A DNA stretch of 64,000 nucleotides from the NCBI RefSeq assembly GCF_000496075.1, contig NZ_AWXZ01000023.1:58531-122530 (forward strand), written 5' to 3'. A program made the position numbers and the translations under genes. Shown here piece by piece: positions 10,789 through 20,304 of this stretch. Each line of letters opens with the position of its first letter. Positions within the stretch are counted from its first letter, which is position 1. The notes under the pieces were generated by a model, which made no database searches, had not been told where the DNA came from, and saw only the letters and a list, made by a program, of their open reading frames with translations. The DNA is from Lutibaculum baratangense AMV1. Its GTDB lineage: Bacteria > Pseudomonadota > Alphaproteobacteria > Rhizobiales > Tepidamorphaceae.

Positions 10789-11271
10789 ATGCGGATCACG
10801 ATCCTCGCCGTCGGCCGCCTGAAATCGGGGCCCGAGAGCGACCTCGTCGCCCGCTACCACAAGCGGGCGGAGGCGACGGGGCGGTCGCTCGGCCTGACGG
10901 CCGTCCAGGTGAAGGAGATCGCCGAGGCGCGCGCGCCCTCGGCTGACGAGCGCCGCCGCGCGGAAGCGCAGCAGCTTCTCGCGAGGCTGCCCGACGGGGC
11001 GCACCTCGTGCTGCTCGACGAAGCGGGGGAGGATACGGGGAGCGAGGCCCTGGCGGACCAGCTGCGCGCTCTCGCGGATGCCGGCCGGAAGGACCTCGCG
11101 TTCGCCATCGGCGGGCCGGACGGGCACGGCGGCGATCTTCGGGCCCGCGCGAACGGGACCCTGCGATTCGGCCGGGCGACCTGGCCACACCAACTCGTGC
11201 GCGTGATGCTCATGGAGCAGATCTACCGCGCCATGACGATCCTCTCGGGCCACCCCTACCACCGGGCATGA
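10789..11271 (+). CDS. rlmH: 23S rRNA pseudouridine(1915) N3-methyltransferase
   Basis: A 160-residue SPOUT-family methyltransferase modifying pseudouridine 1915 in helix 69 of 23S rRNA. The family begins MRITILAVGRLKSGPE. The knotted SAM-binding C-terminus contains LVLLDEAGE, FAIGGPDGHGGDLRARA and the closing LMEQIYRAMTILSGHPYHR. It lies 27 bases after rsfS, in the usual nadD-rsfS-rlmH order. Length is standard. Confidence 0.96.
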   Translation: MRITILAVGRLKSGPESDLVARYHKRAEATGRSLGLTAVQVKEIAEARAPSADERRRAEAQQLLARLPDGAHLVLLDEAGEDTGSEALADQLRALADAGRKDLAFAIGGPDGHGGDLRARANGTLRFGRATWPHQLVRVMLMEQIYRAMTILSGHPYHRA

Positions 11272-11334
11272 TTTGGCCACACCGCCGGGAGATGGTTGAC
11301 GCTGTCTTAACCGGGCGGGGCCATCCTCTCCTCC

Positions 11335-12639
11335 ATGAAATTTCGCTGCGCATCGTTCCGCGCGCCAGCCGTGGCCGCTCTGATGGTGGCGGCGTCAGCC
11401 ACCGGCTGGCCGCCTGCGCCCGCGCACGCGCAGGAAACGGACGCGCCGGCGGAGGCTGCCGCGCCGGAGGCGGATCTCGACGAGCTCCGCCGCGGGCTCG
11501 AAGCCGGGCGCGAGCGCGAGAAGGCGCTCGCCGCGGAGATCGAGGGGCTGAAGGCGGACCGCGCGCAGCTCAACGAGCGACTGATCGGCGTCGCCGGCCA
11601 GGTGCAGGAAACCGAGACGGCGATCAGCGGCATCGAGGACCGGCTCCTCGATCTGGGCGACAGGCAGCAGGGCGTGCGGGAATCGCTCGGCTCGCGGCGC
11701 GGCCTGCTGATCGAGCTCATCGCGGCGCTCGAGAGGATCGGGCGCAAGCCGCCGCCGGCGATGCTCGTCTCGCCCGAGGACGCGCTGAAGGCGGTGCGCT
11801 CGGCGATGCTGCTCGGCGCGGTGCTGCCGGATCTGCGGGTCGAGACGGAGGCGCTCGTGTCCGATCTCGAGGAATTGAACAGGCTGAAGACCGAAGCCGC
11901 GGGGGAGCGGGACCGGCTCGTCGCGCGCACGGAGGAGCTCTCGTCGCAGCGCGAGGAGCTGGCCTCCCTGATGGAGGCGAAGCGGCAGTCGATCGCCGAG
12001 AACGAGGACCAGCTGGCGGCGACGCGGGCGCGGATCCGGGAGCTCGCGGAGAAGGCCGAAGGCGTCGAGGACCTGATCGCCTCCGTCGAGGAGGAGATCA
12101 CGTTCGACAGGGGCAGGACCGGCCGCGAGGACCGCACGGTGACGCGGGAGGAGGCCCGGCAGGCGCTCGGCAATCTCGGCAGGCTCAGTCCCGCCGTGCC
12201 GTTCGGCCAGGCCGTCGGGCTCCTGCCGGCGCCGGTTTCCGGCCCGGTCGTGCGCCGCTTCGGAGAGGCGGACGACTACGGCGACATCGCCCAGGGCCTC
12301 TCCATCGCAACACGGTCGGCCGCGCAGGTCGTTTCGCCGGCGGACGGTCACGTCGTCTTCGCCGGGCCGTTCAGAACGTATGGGCAACTCTTGATAGTCG
12401 ACCCGGGCGACGGCTATCATGTTCTATTGGCTGGTATGAGTAGTATCGGTGTCGAAGTCGGGCAGTTCGTCCTGGCCGGCGAGCCGGTGGGGGCAATGGG
12501 CGAGCTTCGGCTCGCGAGCGCCGAGAGAACGAGCATCGGCCGGCAACAGCCGACGCTCTACATCGAATTTCGTAAGGACGGACGGTCCATCGATCCGGAC
12601 CCGTGGTGGTCGGACGGCGGCACAGGAGTTGGCGGATAA
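11335..12639 (+). CDS. EnvC-type murein hydrolase activator
   Basis: A 434-residue periplasmic protein. A signal peptide (about residues 1-32, ending AHAQE) is followed by a long coiled coil (about 45-245, repeated Glu/Arg/Leu heptads) and a C-terminal LytM/M23 domain (about 300-425). The zinc ligands of active M23 peptidases are missing: the expected HLHFE position reads TLYIEF, and the first HxxxD is replaced around GLSIATRSA. Degenerate LytM with a coiled coil is the hallmark of EnvC, which activates cell-wall amidases at division. The stop overlaps the ctpA start (TAATG). Confidence 0.88.
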   Translation: MKFRCASFRAPAVAALMVAASATGWPPAPAHAQETDAPAEAAAPEADLDELRRGLEAGREREKALAAEIEGLKADRAQLNERLIGVAGQVQETETAISGIEDRLLDLGDRQQGVRESLGSRRGLLIELIAALERIGRKPPPAMLVSPEDALKAVRSAMLLGAVLPDLRVETEALVSDLEELNRLKTEAAGERDRLVARTEELSSQREELASLMEAKRQSIAENEDQLAATRARIRELAEKAEGVEDLIASVEEEITFDRGRTGREDRTVTREEARQALGNLGRLSPAVPFGQAVGLLPAPVSGPVVRRFGEADDYGDIAQGLSIATRSAAQVVSPADGHVVFAGPFRTYGQLLIVDPGDGYHVLLAGMSSIGVEVGQFVLAGEPVGAMGELRLASAERTSIGRQQPTLYIEFRKDGRSIDPDPWWSDGGTGVGG

Positions 12640-13961
12640 TGCGCAAGGCGACGCTTCTCGTACTCGGAATGATCTTGGGAGGCTCAGGCAGCCTGCTCAT
12701 CACGCAACCCCAGCTGACCGGAGGTGCGGCGAACGCCGCCAGCTCCGAGACCTACCGGCAGCTCAACCTCTTCGGTGACGTGTTCGAGCGCGTGCGCGCC
12801 GACTACGTCGAGATGCCCGAGGATTCCAAGCTCATCGAATCGGCGATCAACGGCATGCTCGCGGGCCTCGACCCGCATTCGAGCTACCTGCCGCCGAAGA
12901 GCTTCCGCGACATGCAGGTGCAGACGAAGGGCGAGTTCGGCGGCCTCGGCATCGAGGTGACGATGGAAGACGGCGTCGTCAAGGTCGTCGCGCCGATCGA
13001 CGAGACGCCCGCCGCGCAGGCCGGCGTCCTGCCGAACGACCTGATCACGCATCTCGACGGTGAGCCGATCCAGGGCCTGACCCTGTCCGAGGCGGTCGAG
13101 AAGATGCGCGGCCGGGTCGACACGCCGATCGAGCTGACGATCGTCCGCGAGGGCGCCGCCGAGCCGATCAAGAAGACGCTCATCCGCGACACGATCCGCA
13201 TCCGCTCGGTGCGGTGGAACGTGGAGGACGATCTCGGTTACGTCCGCGTCACGCAGTTCAACGAGCAGACCTTCGAGAATCTTCGCAAGGCGGCCGACGA
13301 GCTGCAGGCGGAGGTCGGCGCGGAGCGGCTGAAGGGCTTCGTCCTCGACCTGCGCAACAACCCGGGTGGTCTCCTCGACCAGGCGATCGCCGTGTCCGAC
13401 GCCTTCCTCGACAAGGGCGAGATCGTCTCGACCCGCGGCCGCGAGGCGAGGGACACGCAGCGCTACAACGCGCGCTCCGGCGACCTCTTCGGCGACAAGC
13501 CGGTGATCGTGCTCGTGAACGGCGGCTCGGCCTCCGCGTCCGAGATCGTGGCGGGGGCTCTCCAGGACCATCGCCGCGCGACCGTCCTGGGCACCCGTTC
13601 CTTCGGCAAGGGCTCGGTCCAGACGATCATCCCGCTCGGCACGAACGGCGCCCTTCGCCTGACCACCGCCCGCTACTACACGCCCTCAGGCAAGTCGATC
13701 CAGGCCATGGGCATCACGCCGGACATCATCGTGGAGCAGCCGCTTCCCGAGGACATGGCGGGCCAGAACGTGGAGCCGCGGGGCGAGTCGTCGCTGCGGG
13801 GCCACCTCCAGGCCTCCGAGGGTGAGGAACAGGCCGGCTCGCTCGCCTACGTCCCGCAGGACAAGACGGAGGACGTTCAGCTGAACTACGCCTTCGACCT
13901 GCTGCGCGGCGTGCAGACGCATGCGAGCTTCCCCGCCAGCCAGGCGGCGAGCGCCAACTGA
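12639..13961 (+). CDS. ctpA: S41 family carboxyl-terminal processing protease
   Basis: A 440-residue exported serine protease that trims periplasmic proteins and often controls peptidoglycan hydrolases. An N-terminal membrane/signal segment (about 4-33) precedes a PDZ domain (about 95-170, including GLGIEVTMEDGVVKVV) and the S41 core. The Ser/Lys dyad is Ser299 in NGGSASASEI and Lys324 in SFGKGSVQ, with LDLRNNPGG before it. The start at 12639 overlaps the envC stop by one base, preceded by CAGGAG. A strong hairpin follows the stop. Confidence 0.95.
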   Translation: MRKATLLVLGMILGGSGSLLITQPQLTGGAANAASSETYRQLNLFGDVFERVRADYVEMPEDSKLIESAINGMLAGLDPHSSYLPPKSFRDMQVQTKGEFGGLGIEVTMEDGVVKVVAPIDETPAAQAGVLPNDLITHLDGEPIQGLTLSEAVEKMRGRVDTPIELTIVREGAAEPIKKTLIRDTIRIRSVRWNVEDDLGYVRVTQFNEQTFENLRKAADELQAEVGAERLKGFVLDLRNNPGGLLDQAIAVSDAFLDKGEIVSTRGREARDTQRYNARSGDLFGDKPVIVLVNGGSASASEIVAGALQDHRRATVLGTRSFGKGSVQTIIPLGTNGALRLTTARYYTPSGKSIQAMGITPDIIVEQPLPEDMAGQNVEPRGESSLRGHLQASEGEEQAGSLAYVPQDKTEDVQLNYAFDLLRGVQTHASFPASQAASAN

Positions 13962-13967
13962 CGACGA

Positions 13968-13996
13968 TGCGGCGCGCCCCGGCGGGGCGCGCCGCA
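13968..13996 (+). terminator. Strong hairpin after ctpA
   Basis: TGCGGCGCGCCCC (13968-13980) and its exact inverse (13984-13996) form a 13-pair stem with a 3-base loop, 7 bases after the ctpA stop. Only CGCTTTC follows, so it may be a weak terminator or an mRNA-end stabiliser dividing ctpA from the next gene. Confidence 0.6.
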
Positions 13997-14022
13997 CGCT
14001 TTCGGGCTTCGAGGGGGCAGAG

Positions 14023-15141
14023 ATGGCCGGCAGAAGGCGCCGCAGGGGTGACGGCGCGGACATGGACCGCACGACGGTGCTGAAGTGGATCGGCACCGCC
14101 TGCATCCTCCTTCTCGGCGTCACGGGCCTGTATCTGCTCGTCGCCGAGGACCCTTACGGCGGAGAGCCGGTCCACGTGGCCAGGATCGTCTCCGGACCGG
14201 CGAAGCCGGACCGCCAGGACGCCGGCATCCGCCCCTCGATCACCCGCGACGGCCAGCCCGAGCCGCTCCCCTCCGGCCACCGGGTCGCGCCGGCCGACAT
14301 CGTCATCCGCGATCCGATGTCGATGGCGCAGGCGGAACCGGGACGTGACCTCGATCCCGCACTGACAGAGCCCGGCCCGCACGGCCCCCTGCCGAGGATC
14401 GGGCCGGACGGCGAGACCTCCGCGCGCGCCTACGCGGCGCCGGTTTCGGCGGACGCGCTGGGCAAGAGCCGGATCGCGATCCTCGTCGGCGGCATGGGCC
14501 TTTCGGCGTCGGCCACCGAGAAGGCGATCGCCGAACTGCCTCCGGGCGTCACGCTCGCCTTCGCGCCCTACGGCCGCGATCTCGCCGATCTCGCCCGCAG
14601 GGCCCGGCGGGCCGGTCACGAGATCATGCTCCAGATGCCGATGGAGCCTTACGACTTTCCCGACAACGACCCGGGCCCGCAGACGCTGCTGACCGGCCTC
14701 GACGCCGCGCAGAACCGCGACCGTCTCCACTGGTCGATGGCGCGCTTCGGCGGCTATGTCGGGGTGACGAACTACATGGGCGCGCGCTTCAGCGCCACGG
14801 AGGGCGGAATGCGCGCCTTCCTCCAGGAGCTCAGCTCGCGGGGCCTGCTCTATGTCGAGGACGGCAGCTCCCAGCGCAGCCTCGCCCCGCAGATCGGGCG
14901 GGAGATCGGCCTGCCGACCGCGGCGGCGGACATGGTGGTCGACGTCGTGCCCCGGAAGGACGACGTCCGCAGGGCCCTCGACGAGCTCGAGGCCCTGGCA
15001 GCGCGCGAGGGCAGCGCGATCGGCTTCGCCACCGGGCTGCCGGTCACGATCGACGCGATCGCGGAGTGGGCCGAGGGGCTCGAGGAGCGGGGTGCGGCGC
15101 TCGTTCCCGTTTCGGCCGCGGTCGGCGTGACGGGGAGCTGA
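14023..15141 (+). CDS. Divergent polysaccharide deacetylase family protein (YibQ-like)
   Basis: A 372-residue protein with a short basic N-terminus and one membrane anchor (about residues 19-40, TACILLLGVTGLYLLVAED), a proline-rich linker, and a C-terminal divergent polysaccharide deacetylase domain (about 150-370). The latter includes IAILVGGMGLSASATEKAI, GVTLAFAPYG, MPMEPYDFPDNDPG and GLLYVEDGSS. It always follows envC and ctpA in related genomes, implying a periplasmic role in peptidoglycan turnover, though no activity is established. ATG 14023 follows GAGGGGGCAG; an in-frame ATG lies at 14062. Confidence 0.88.
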   Translation: MAGRRRRRGDGADMDRTTVLKWIGTACILLLGVTGLYLLVAEDPYGGEPVHVARIVSGPAKPDRQDAGIRPSITRDGQPEPLPSGHRVAPADIVIRDPMSMAQAEPGRDLDPALTEPGPHGPLPRIGPDGETSARAYAAPVSADALGKSRIAILVGGMGLSASATEKAIAELPPGVTLAFAPYGRDLADLARRARRAGHEIMLQMPMEPYDFPDNDPGPQTLLTGLDAAQNRDRLHWSMARFGGYVGVTNYMGARFSATEGGMRAFLQELSSRGLLYVEDGSSQRSLAPQIGREIGLPTAAADMVVDVVPRKDDVRRALDELEALAAREGSAIGFATGLPVTIDAIAEWAEGLEERGAALVPVSAAVGVTGS

Positions 15142-15234
15142 CGGCGGGGCGGCCGGAGCCTGCCGTTGACTCCTCACGTTCCCCGCACGACCTTGCCGCT
15201 GCAACCGAAGCCCCCGCGAGGAGCAGGAACACCC

Positions 15235-15744
15235 GTGTCGATCGTCGAACCAGAGCAGCTTCCATACCGCCCCTGCGTCGGCGCGCTCGTCGTCAACCGC
15301 GACGGGCTGATCTTCGTCGGCCACCGCATGGACGGCCCCGAGGAGCCCGAGGGCCCCGGCACCTGGTGGCAGATGCCGCAGGGCGGGATCGACGAGGGCG
15401 AGGATCCGCGGGTGGCGGTCTTCCGCGAGCTCTACGAGGAAACGTCGATCAGGTCGGTCCGGATCGTCGCCGAATCCGAGGGGTGGTGGCTCTACGACCT
15501 TCCCCCGGAGCTTCAGGGGAAGGCCTGGGGCGGCCGCTTCCGCGGCCAGAAGCAGAAATGGTACGCCATGCGCTTCGAGGGCGAGGAGAGCGAGATCGAC
15601 GTCGTGAACGTGCCGGACGGCCACGACGCGGAGTTCGACCGCTGGCAGTGGGTCGGCCCGGACGAGCTCATGAACCGCGTCGTGCCCTTCAAGCGCGACG
15701 TCTATCGCCGCATCGTCGACGAGCTCGTCCCGCTGATCAGGTAG
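15235..15744 (+). CDS. rppH: RNA pyrophosphohydrolase
   Basis: A 169-residue Nudix hydrolase that converts 5'-triphosphate RNA ends to monophosphate, triggering RNase E decay. The Nudix box GGIDEGEDPRVAVFRELYEE runs from about residue 46. Other family strings are YRPCVGALVVNRDGLIFVG and VVPFKRDVYRRIV. GTG 15235 is chosen over an in-frame TTG at 15166 because GAGGAGCAGG precedes it and the domain begins 14 residues later. It ends the housekeeping block. Confidence 0.94.
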   Translation: MSIVEPEQLPYRPCVGALVVNRDGLIFVGHRMDGPEEPEGPGTWWQMPQGGIDEGEDPRVAVFRELYEETSIRSVRIVAESEGWWLYDLPPELQGKAWGGRFRGQKQKWYAMRFEGEESEIDVVNVPDGHDAEFDRWQWVGPDELMNRVVPFKRDVYRRIVDELVPLIR

Positions 15745-15752
15745 TCCGTCGT

Positions 15753-16865
<1,113 letters not shown>

Positions 16866-16960
16866 CCTGTCCTCGCGCGCTCCGCCGCACCGTCGTGGAG
16901 CCATAGGGCTCGCACGGCAGCGGGTGAAGCGCAAATGCACAGATCCGTGCGCGTTCTTTA

Positions 16961-16995
16961 GGAGGATTTCCCACTGTGGGGGAACCACATCCTCC
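16961..16995. promoter_or_regulatory. Inverted repeat upstream of the deacetylase gene
   Basis: GGAGGAT (16961-16967) and ATCCTCC (16989-16995) are exact inverse arms, with a further partial palindrome TTCCCACTGTGGGGGAA nested inside. It lies 96 bases upstream of the deacetylase start in the gap between divergent genes and could be a regulator site or a hairpin in its leader. Confidence 0.4.
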
Positions 16996-17151
16996 ATCGG
17001 GCCGTCTTTGAACAAGGCCGGGGTCCCTCGCCCTCGGCGAGCCGCGGCATCGCCGGCAGCACTTCCGTTTGCCTCCGGGGGCGGTTGACCGCTAAGTGTG
17101 GCACGCCAGATGCAACCGAGCCGGGGCCGCCGGCGCTGAGAGAGGCCGTTC

Positions 17152-17409
17152 ATGCGCAAGAAAGCTGTCTACGACGTCGCCATCGCCCACGTGTTGCGCA
17201 AGCTGCACGACGAGGGGCACATTCCGCGCGACGTGCTCGCCAAGGCGCTGGACGTTCCCGAGCTCGAGCTCACCCGCATCGAGCTCGGCTCCGAGCCGCT
17301 GAGCGCGGGCGGCCTCGTGATGCTCCTGGAGTTCTCCAAGCTGAGCTGGGACGAGTTCCTCGGGCGGGTCCAGGCCGAGCTGCCGGCGGCCGAGAAGTCG
17401 GTGCGCTAA
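17152..17409 (+). CDS. Small helix-turn-helix-like protein, unknown
   Basis: An 85-residue protein I cannot assign to a named family. The middle reads as a Xre-like helix-turn-helix: VLRKLHDEGHIPRDVLAKAL, DVPELELTRIELGSEPLS, GGLVMLLEFSKLSWDEF, with low cysteine and no signal peptide. A good start context, GAGAGAGGCCGTTC, precedes ATG 17152. It is 35 bases upstream of the sugar kinase and on the same strand, so it may regulate the kinase/phosphorylase genes; that is inference only. Confidence 0.65.
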   Translation: MRKKAVYDVAIAHVLRKLHDEGHIPRDVLAKALDVPELELTRIELGSEPLSAGGLVMLLEFSKLSWDEFLGRVQAELPAAEKSVR

Positions 17410-17444
17410 GGGCCGCTCCGCCCCCGCTCAGCCACGGGAACGGA

Positions 17445-18386
17445 ATGAGCGATATCCTCACCCTGACGATGAACCCGGCGGTCGACCTCTCGGTCACCGC
17501 CGATGCCGTGACGCCGACGCACAAGATCCGCTGCCGCGAGGAGCGGCGGGAGGCGGGCGGAGGCGGCATCAACGTCGCGCGCGTCGTCCGCCGGCTCGGA
17601 GGCGACTGCCGCGCGCTCTTCCCCGCGGGCGGCAGCATGGGCGACCTGCTCGTGCGCGCCGTCGAGAAGGAGGGGATCGCGACGGTGCCCGTCAGGATCG
17701 CGGGAGAGACGCGCGAGAACTTCACCGCCACCGCCGCGGCGACGGGCGAGCAATACCGCTTCGTCCTGCCGGGCCCGCTTCTCTCGGAGGCGGAATGGCG
17801 GGGCTGTCTCGACGCCCTCGAATGCTGCGAGACGCCGCGCTTCGTCGTCTCGAGCGGCAGCCTGCCGCTGGGGTGCCCAGCTTCCGTCAACGGCGAGGTG
17901 GCACGGATCAGCCGTGCTCTCGGCGCCCGCCTCGTCGTCGACAGTTCCGGCGATTCGCTGAAGGCGGCCCTGGACGAGGGTGTCTATCTCTGCAAGCCGA
18001 GCCTCAGGGAGCTCGAGGGCGTGACGCGCACGAAGCTGCCCGACAGGGCCTCGCAACTCGCGGCCGCGAAGGATATCGTCTCCGCGGGGAGGGCCGCCGC
18101 GGTGGCCCTGACGCTGGGGGACGAGGGCGCGCTCCTCGTGACGGCGGAGCGCGCGTGGTTCGCGCCGCCGATCGAGGTGGAGGTCAGGAGCGCGGTCGGC
18201 GCGGGCGACAGCTTTCTCGCCGGATTCATGTGGTCCCTCGCCGGGGATCTGCCCTGGGAGGAGTGCTTCGCGTGGGCCGTCGCCGCCGGGACGGCAGCCG
18301 TGCTCACACCTGGCAGCGAACTTGCAGAGCGTGGGGATATCGAGCACCTCAGGCGAGACCGAGTGCTGGTCGAGCCGCTCTGGTAA
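17445..18386 (+). CDS. PfkB-type hexose kinase (1-phosphofructokinase family)
   Basis: A 313-residue ribokinase-fold sugar kinase. The N-terminus LTLTMNPAVDLSV and GGGGINVARVVRRLGG (substrate side) and the C-terminal GAGDSFLAGFMWSLAG with catalytic Asp about 255 are diagnostic of the 1-phosphofructokinase/tagatose-6-phosphate kinase/Pfk-2 group. No phosphotransferase genes are nearby, so a Pfk-2-like role on fructose 6-phosphate is as likely as fructose 1-phosphate. ATG 17445 follows a GGGAACGG context. It is followed by alpha-glucan phosphorylase after 73 bases, suggesting glycogen-to-glycolysis coupling. Confidence 0.88.
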   Translation: MSDILTLTMNPAVDLSVTADAVTPTHKIRCREERREAGGGGINVARVVRRLGGDCRALFPAGGSMGDLLVRAVEKEGIATVPVRIAGETRENFTATAAATGEQYRFVLPGPLLSEAEWRGCLDALECCETPRFVVSSGSLPLGCPASVNGEVARISRALGARLVVDSSGDSLKAALDEGVYLCKPSLRELEGVTRTKLPDRASQLAAAKDIVSAGRAAAVALTLGDEGALLVTAERAWFAPPIEVEVRSAVGAGDSFLAGFMWSLAGDLPWEECFAWAVAAGTAAVLTPGSELAERGDIEHLRRDRVLVEPLW

Positions 18387-18459
18387 CCAAACCGGGACCA
18401 AGCGTTCCGTGGTCCGGTCCGGGATTCGTCCCGTAACGACGCTGAAAAGGGAGCGAGAC

Positions 18460-20196
18460 TTGCTGAAACGAGAAGATGACACGCCCGCCGTTCCGACGGC
18501 GCCGGTGACGCGAGTCGAACCCTTCGCCTCGCGGACCCGCGTCGCCTATCTGTCGATGGAGATCGCGCTCGAGCCGGCCGTCCACACCTATTCCGGCGGC
18601 CTCGGCGTGCTGGCAGGCGACACCGCCTATTCGGCCGCCGACCTCAACCTGCCGATGGTGTTCGTTACCCTCGTCACCCGGCAGGGCTATTTCCGGCAGG
18701 TGATCGACGCGGACGGAAACCAGACCGAGGAGCCGGATCCCTGGGACCCGGCGGCGCACGCCGTGCCGCTCGGCGCGCTCGTGGCGGTCACGCTCGAGGG
18801 TCGGTCGGTCTGGATCCGGCCCTGGTTCTACGAGCTCAAGTCGCCGACCGGCGGCAGGGTGCCGGTGCTTCTCCTCGACACCGACGTCGAGCAGAACGAC
18901 CCGGTCGACCGCGACATCACCGATCATCTCTATGGCGGCGACGAGACCTACCGCCTGAAGCAGGAGATCGTGCTCGGCATGGGCGGGCCGAGGATCCTGC
19001 AGGCGCTGGGCTTCGACATCCGCACCTTCCACATGAACGAAGGCCATGCCGCGCTTCTGACGATCGAGCTCCTGAACCGCTTCCGCCGCGCTCTGGGGCG
19101 GCAGCTGCCGCACTTCTCGGAGTACGACTACGGCCGCGTCCGCGACATGTGCGTTTTCACGACGCACACGCCCGTCGAGGCGGGGCACGACAAGTTCTCG
19201 TACGAGCTCGTGAACCGGATCGCCGGGGATCTCCTCCAGAACGGCGACCTGAAGGATCTCGGCGGGACCGACCACCTGAACATGACGAAGCTCGCGCTCA
19301 ACCTGTCGAACTACGTGAACGGCGTCGCGCGCAAGCATGCCGACACGACGCGGCACATGTTCCCCGGTTACGAGGTGCGGTCGATCACGAACGGCGTTCA
19401 TCCGGGCCGCTGGGCGCACCCGGCCTTCTGCCGGATCTTCGACGAGAACTATCCGGTGTGGCATGTCGAGCCCGAAGCGCTGAACCACGTCGACAGCCTG
19501 CCCGACGAGACGATCTGGCAGGCCCACATGACGGCGAAGCACGAACTGGCCGATCTCATCCGGCAGCGGACGGGGACGAGCCTCGATCCCGACCTCCCGA
19601 CCCTCGGCTACGCGCGGCGCATGACCGGCTACAAGCGGCCGGGGCTTCTCTTCCGCGATCCCGAGCGCCTGCTCGCGATCGCCGAGAAGACGCCCTTCCA
19701 GATCGTCATCGCGGGCAAGGCGCATCCCCGGGACGCGACGGGCAAGGCCGCGATCCACGAGATCCTCGGCATCAGCGGCAGGCTCGCCGACCGGCTGAAG
19801 ATCGCCTACCTCCCGAACTACAATCTGAGCGTCGCGCGGCACATCGTTTCGGGCGTCGACATCTGGCTCAACACGCCGATGCCGCCCCTCGAGGCTTCCG
19901 GCACGTCGGGCATGAAGGCGGCGCTGAACGGCGCGCTCAACTTCTCCACGCTCGACGGGTGGTGGGCCGAAGGCTGCCTCGATGGCGTGACGGGCTGGGC
20001 GATCGGCGACGGCGCGCCGTCGGAGGAGGACGGCGAGGACCTCTATCGCAAGCTCGAGGGCACCATCCTGCCACTCTATCACGACGACCGGGAGAAGTGG
20101 ATCTGGATGATGAAGCAGTCGATCGGCCGCATCGGCTCGACCTTCAACACCCAGCGCATGATGCGGCGCTACGGCGCGGAGGCCTATCTGCGCTGA
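18460..20196 (+). CDS. Alpha-glucan (glycogen) phosphorylase family protein
   Basis: A 578-residue GT35-type phosphorylase of the short form, releasing glucose 1-phosphate from alpha-glucans. Family strings include VAYLSMEIALEPAVHTYSGG, LGVLAGDTAYSAADL, FHMNEGHAALLTIELL, FTTHTPVEAGHDKF, and the PLP-lysine region EASGTSGMKAALNGALNFST with Lys about 486. It is far shorter than E. coli GlgP, matching the compact family. The start is TTG 18460, the first in-frame start with a ribosome site (AAGGGAGCGA); the earlier frame overlaps the kinase gene. Confidence 0.9.
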   Translation: MLKREDDTPAVPTAPVTRVEPFASRTRVAYLSMEIALEPAVHTYSGGLGVLAGDTAYSAADLNLPMVFVTLVTRQGYFRQVIDADGNQTEEPDPWDPAAHAVPLGALVAVTLEGRSVWIRPWFYELKSPTGGRVPVLLLDTDVEQNDPVDRDITDHLYGGDETYRLKQEIVLGMGGPRILQALGFDIRTFHMNEGHAALLTIELLNRFRRALGRQLPHFSEYDYGRVRDMCVFTTHTPVEAGHDKFSYELVNRIAGDLLQNGDLKDLGGTDHLNMTKLALNLSNYVNGVARKHADTTRHMFPGYEVRSITNGVHPGRWAHPAFCRIFDENYPVWHVEPEALNHVDSLPDETIWQAHMTAKHELADLIRQRTGTSLDPDLPTLGYARRMTGYKRPGLLFRDPERLLAIAEKTPFQIVIAGKAHPRDATGKAAIHEILGISGRLADRLKIAYLPNYNLSVARHIVSGVDIWLNTPMPPLEASGTSGMKAALNGALNFSTLDGWWAEGCLDGVTGWAIGDGAPSEEDGEDLYRKLEGTILPLYHDDREKWIWMMKQSIGRIGSTFNTQRMMRRYGAEAYLR

Positions 20197-20304
20197 CGGC
20201 CCTGCCGCGGCGCTTGCCAGCGCCCGGCGGCGGAGGCTACGAACGAGGCGGGCCGCCCGGCACCCAGTCCGCGGCGGCCGTTCTCCCTCGCAAGCCGGTG
20301 CATC

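Noticed and set aside
18390..18420. A possible sigma-EcfG promoter near GTTCC before the phosphorylase
   Set aside because: It points away from the phosphorylase on the minus strand and the spacing to the nearest GTT is wrong for the consensus.
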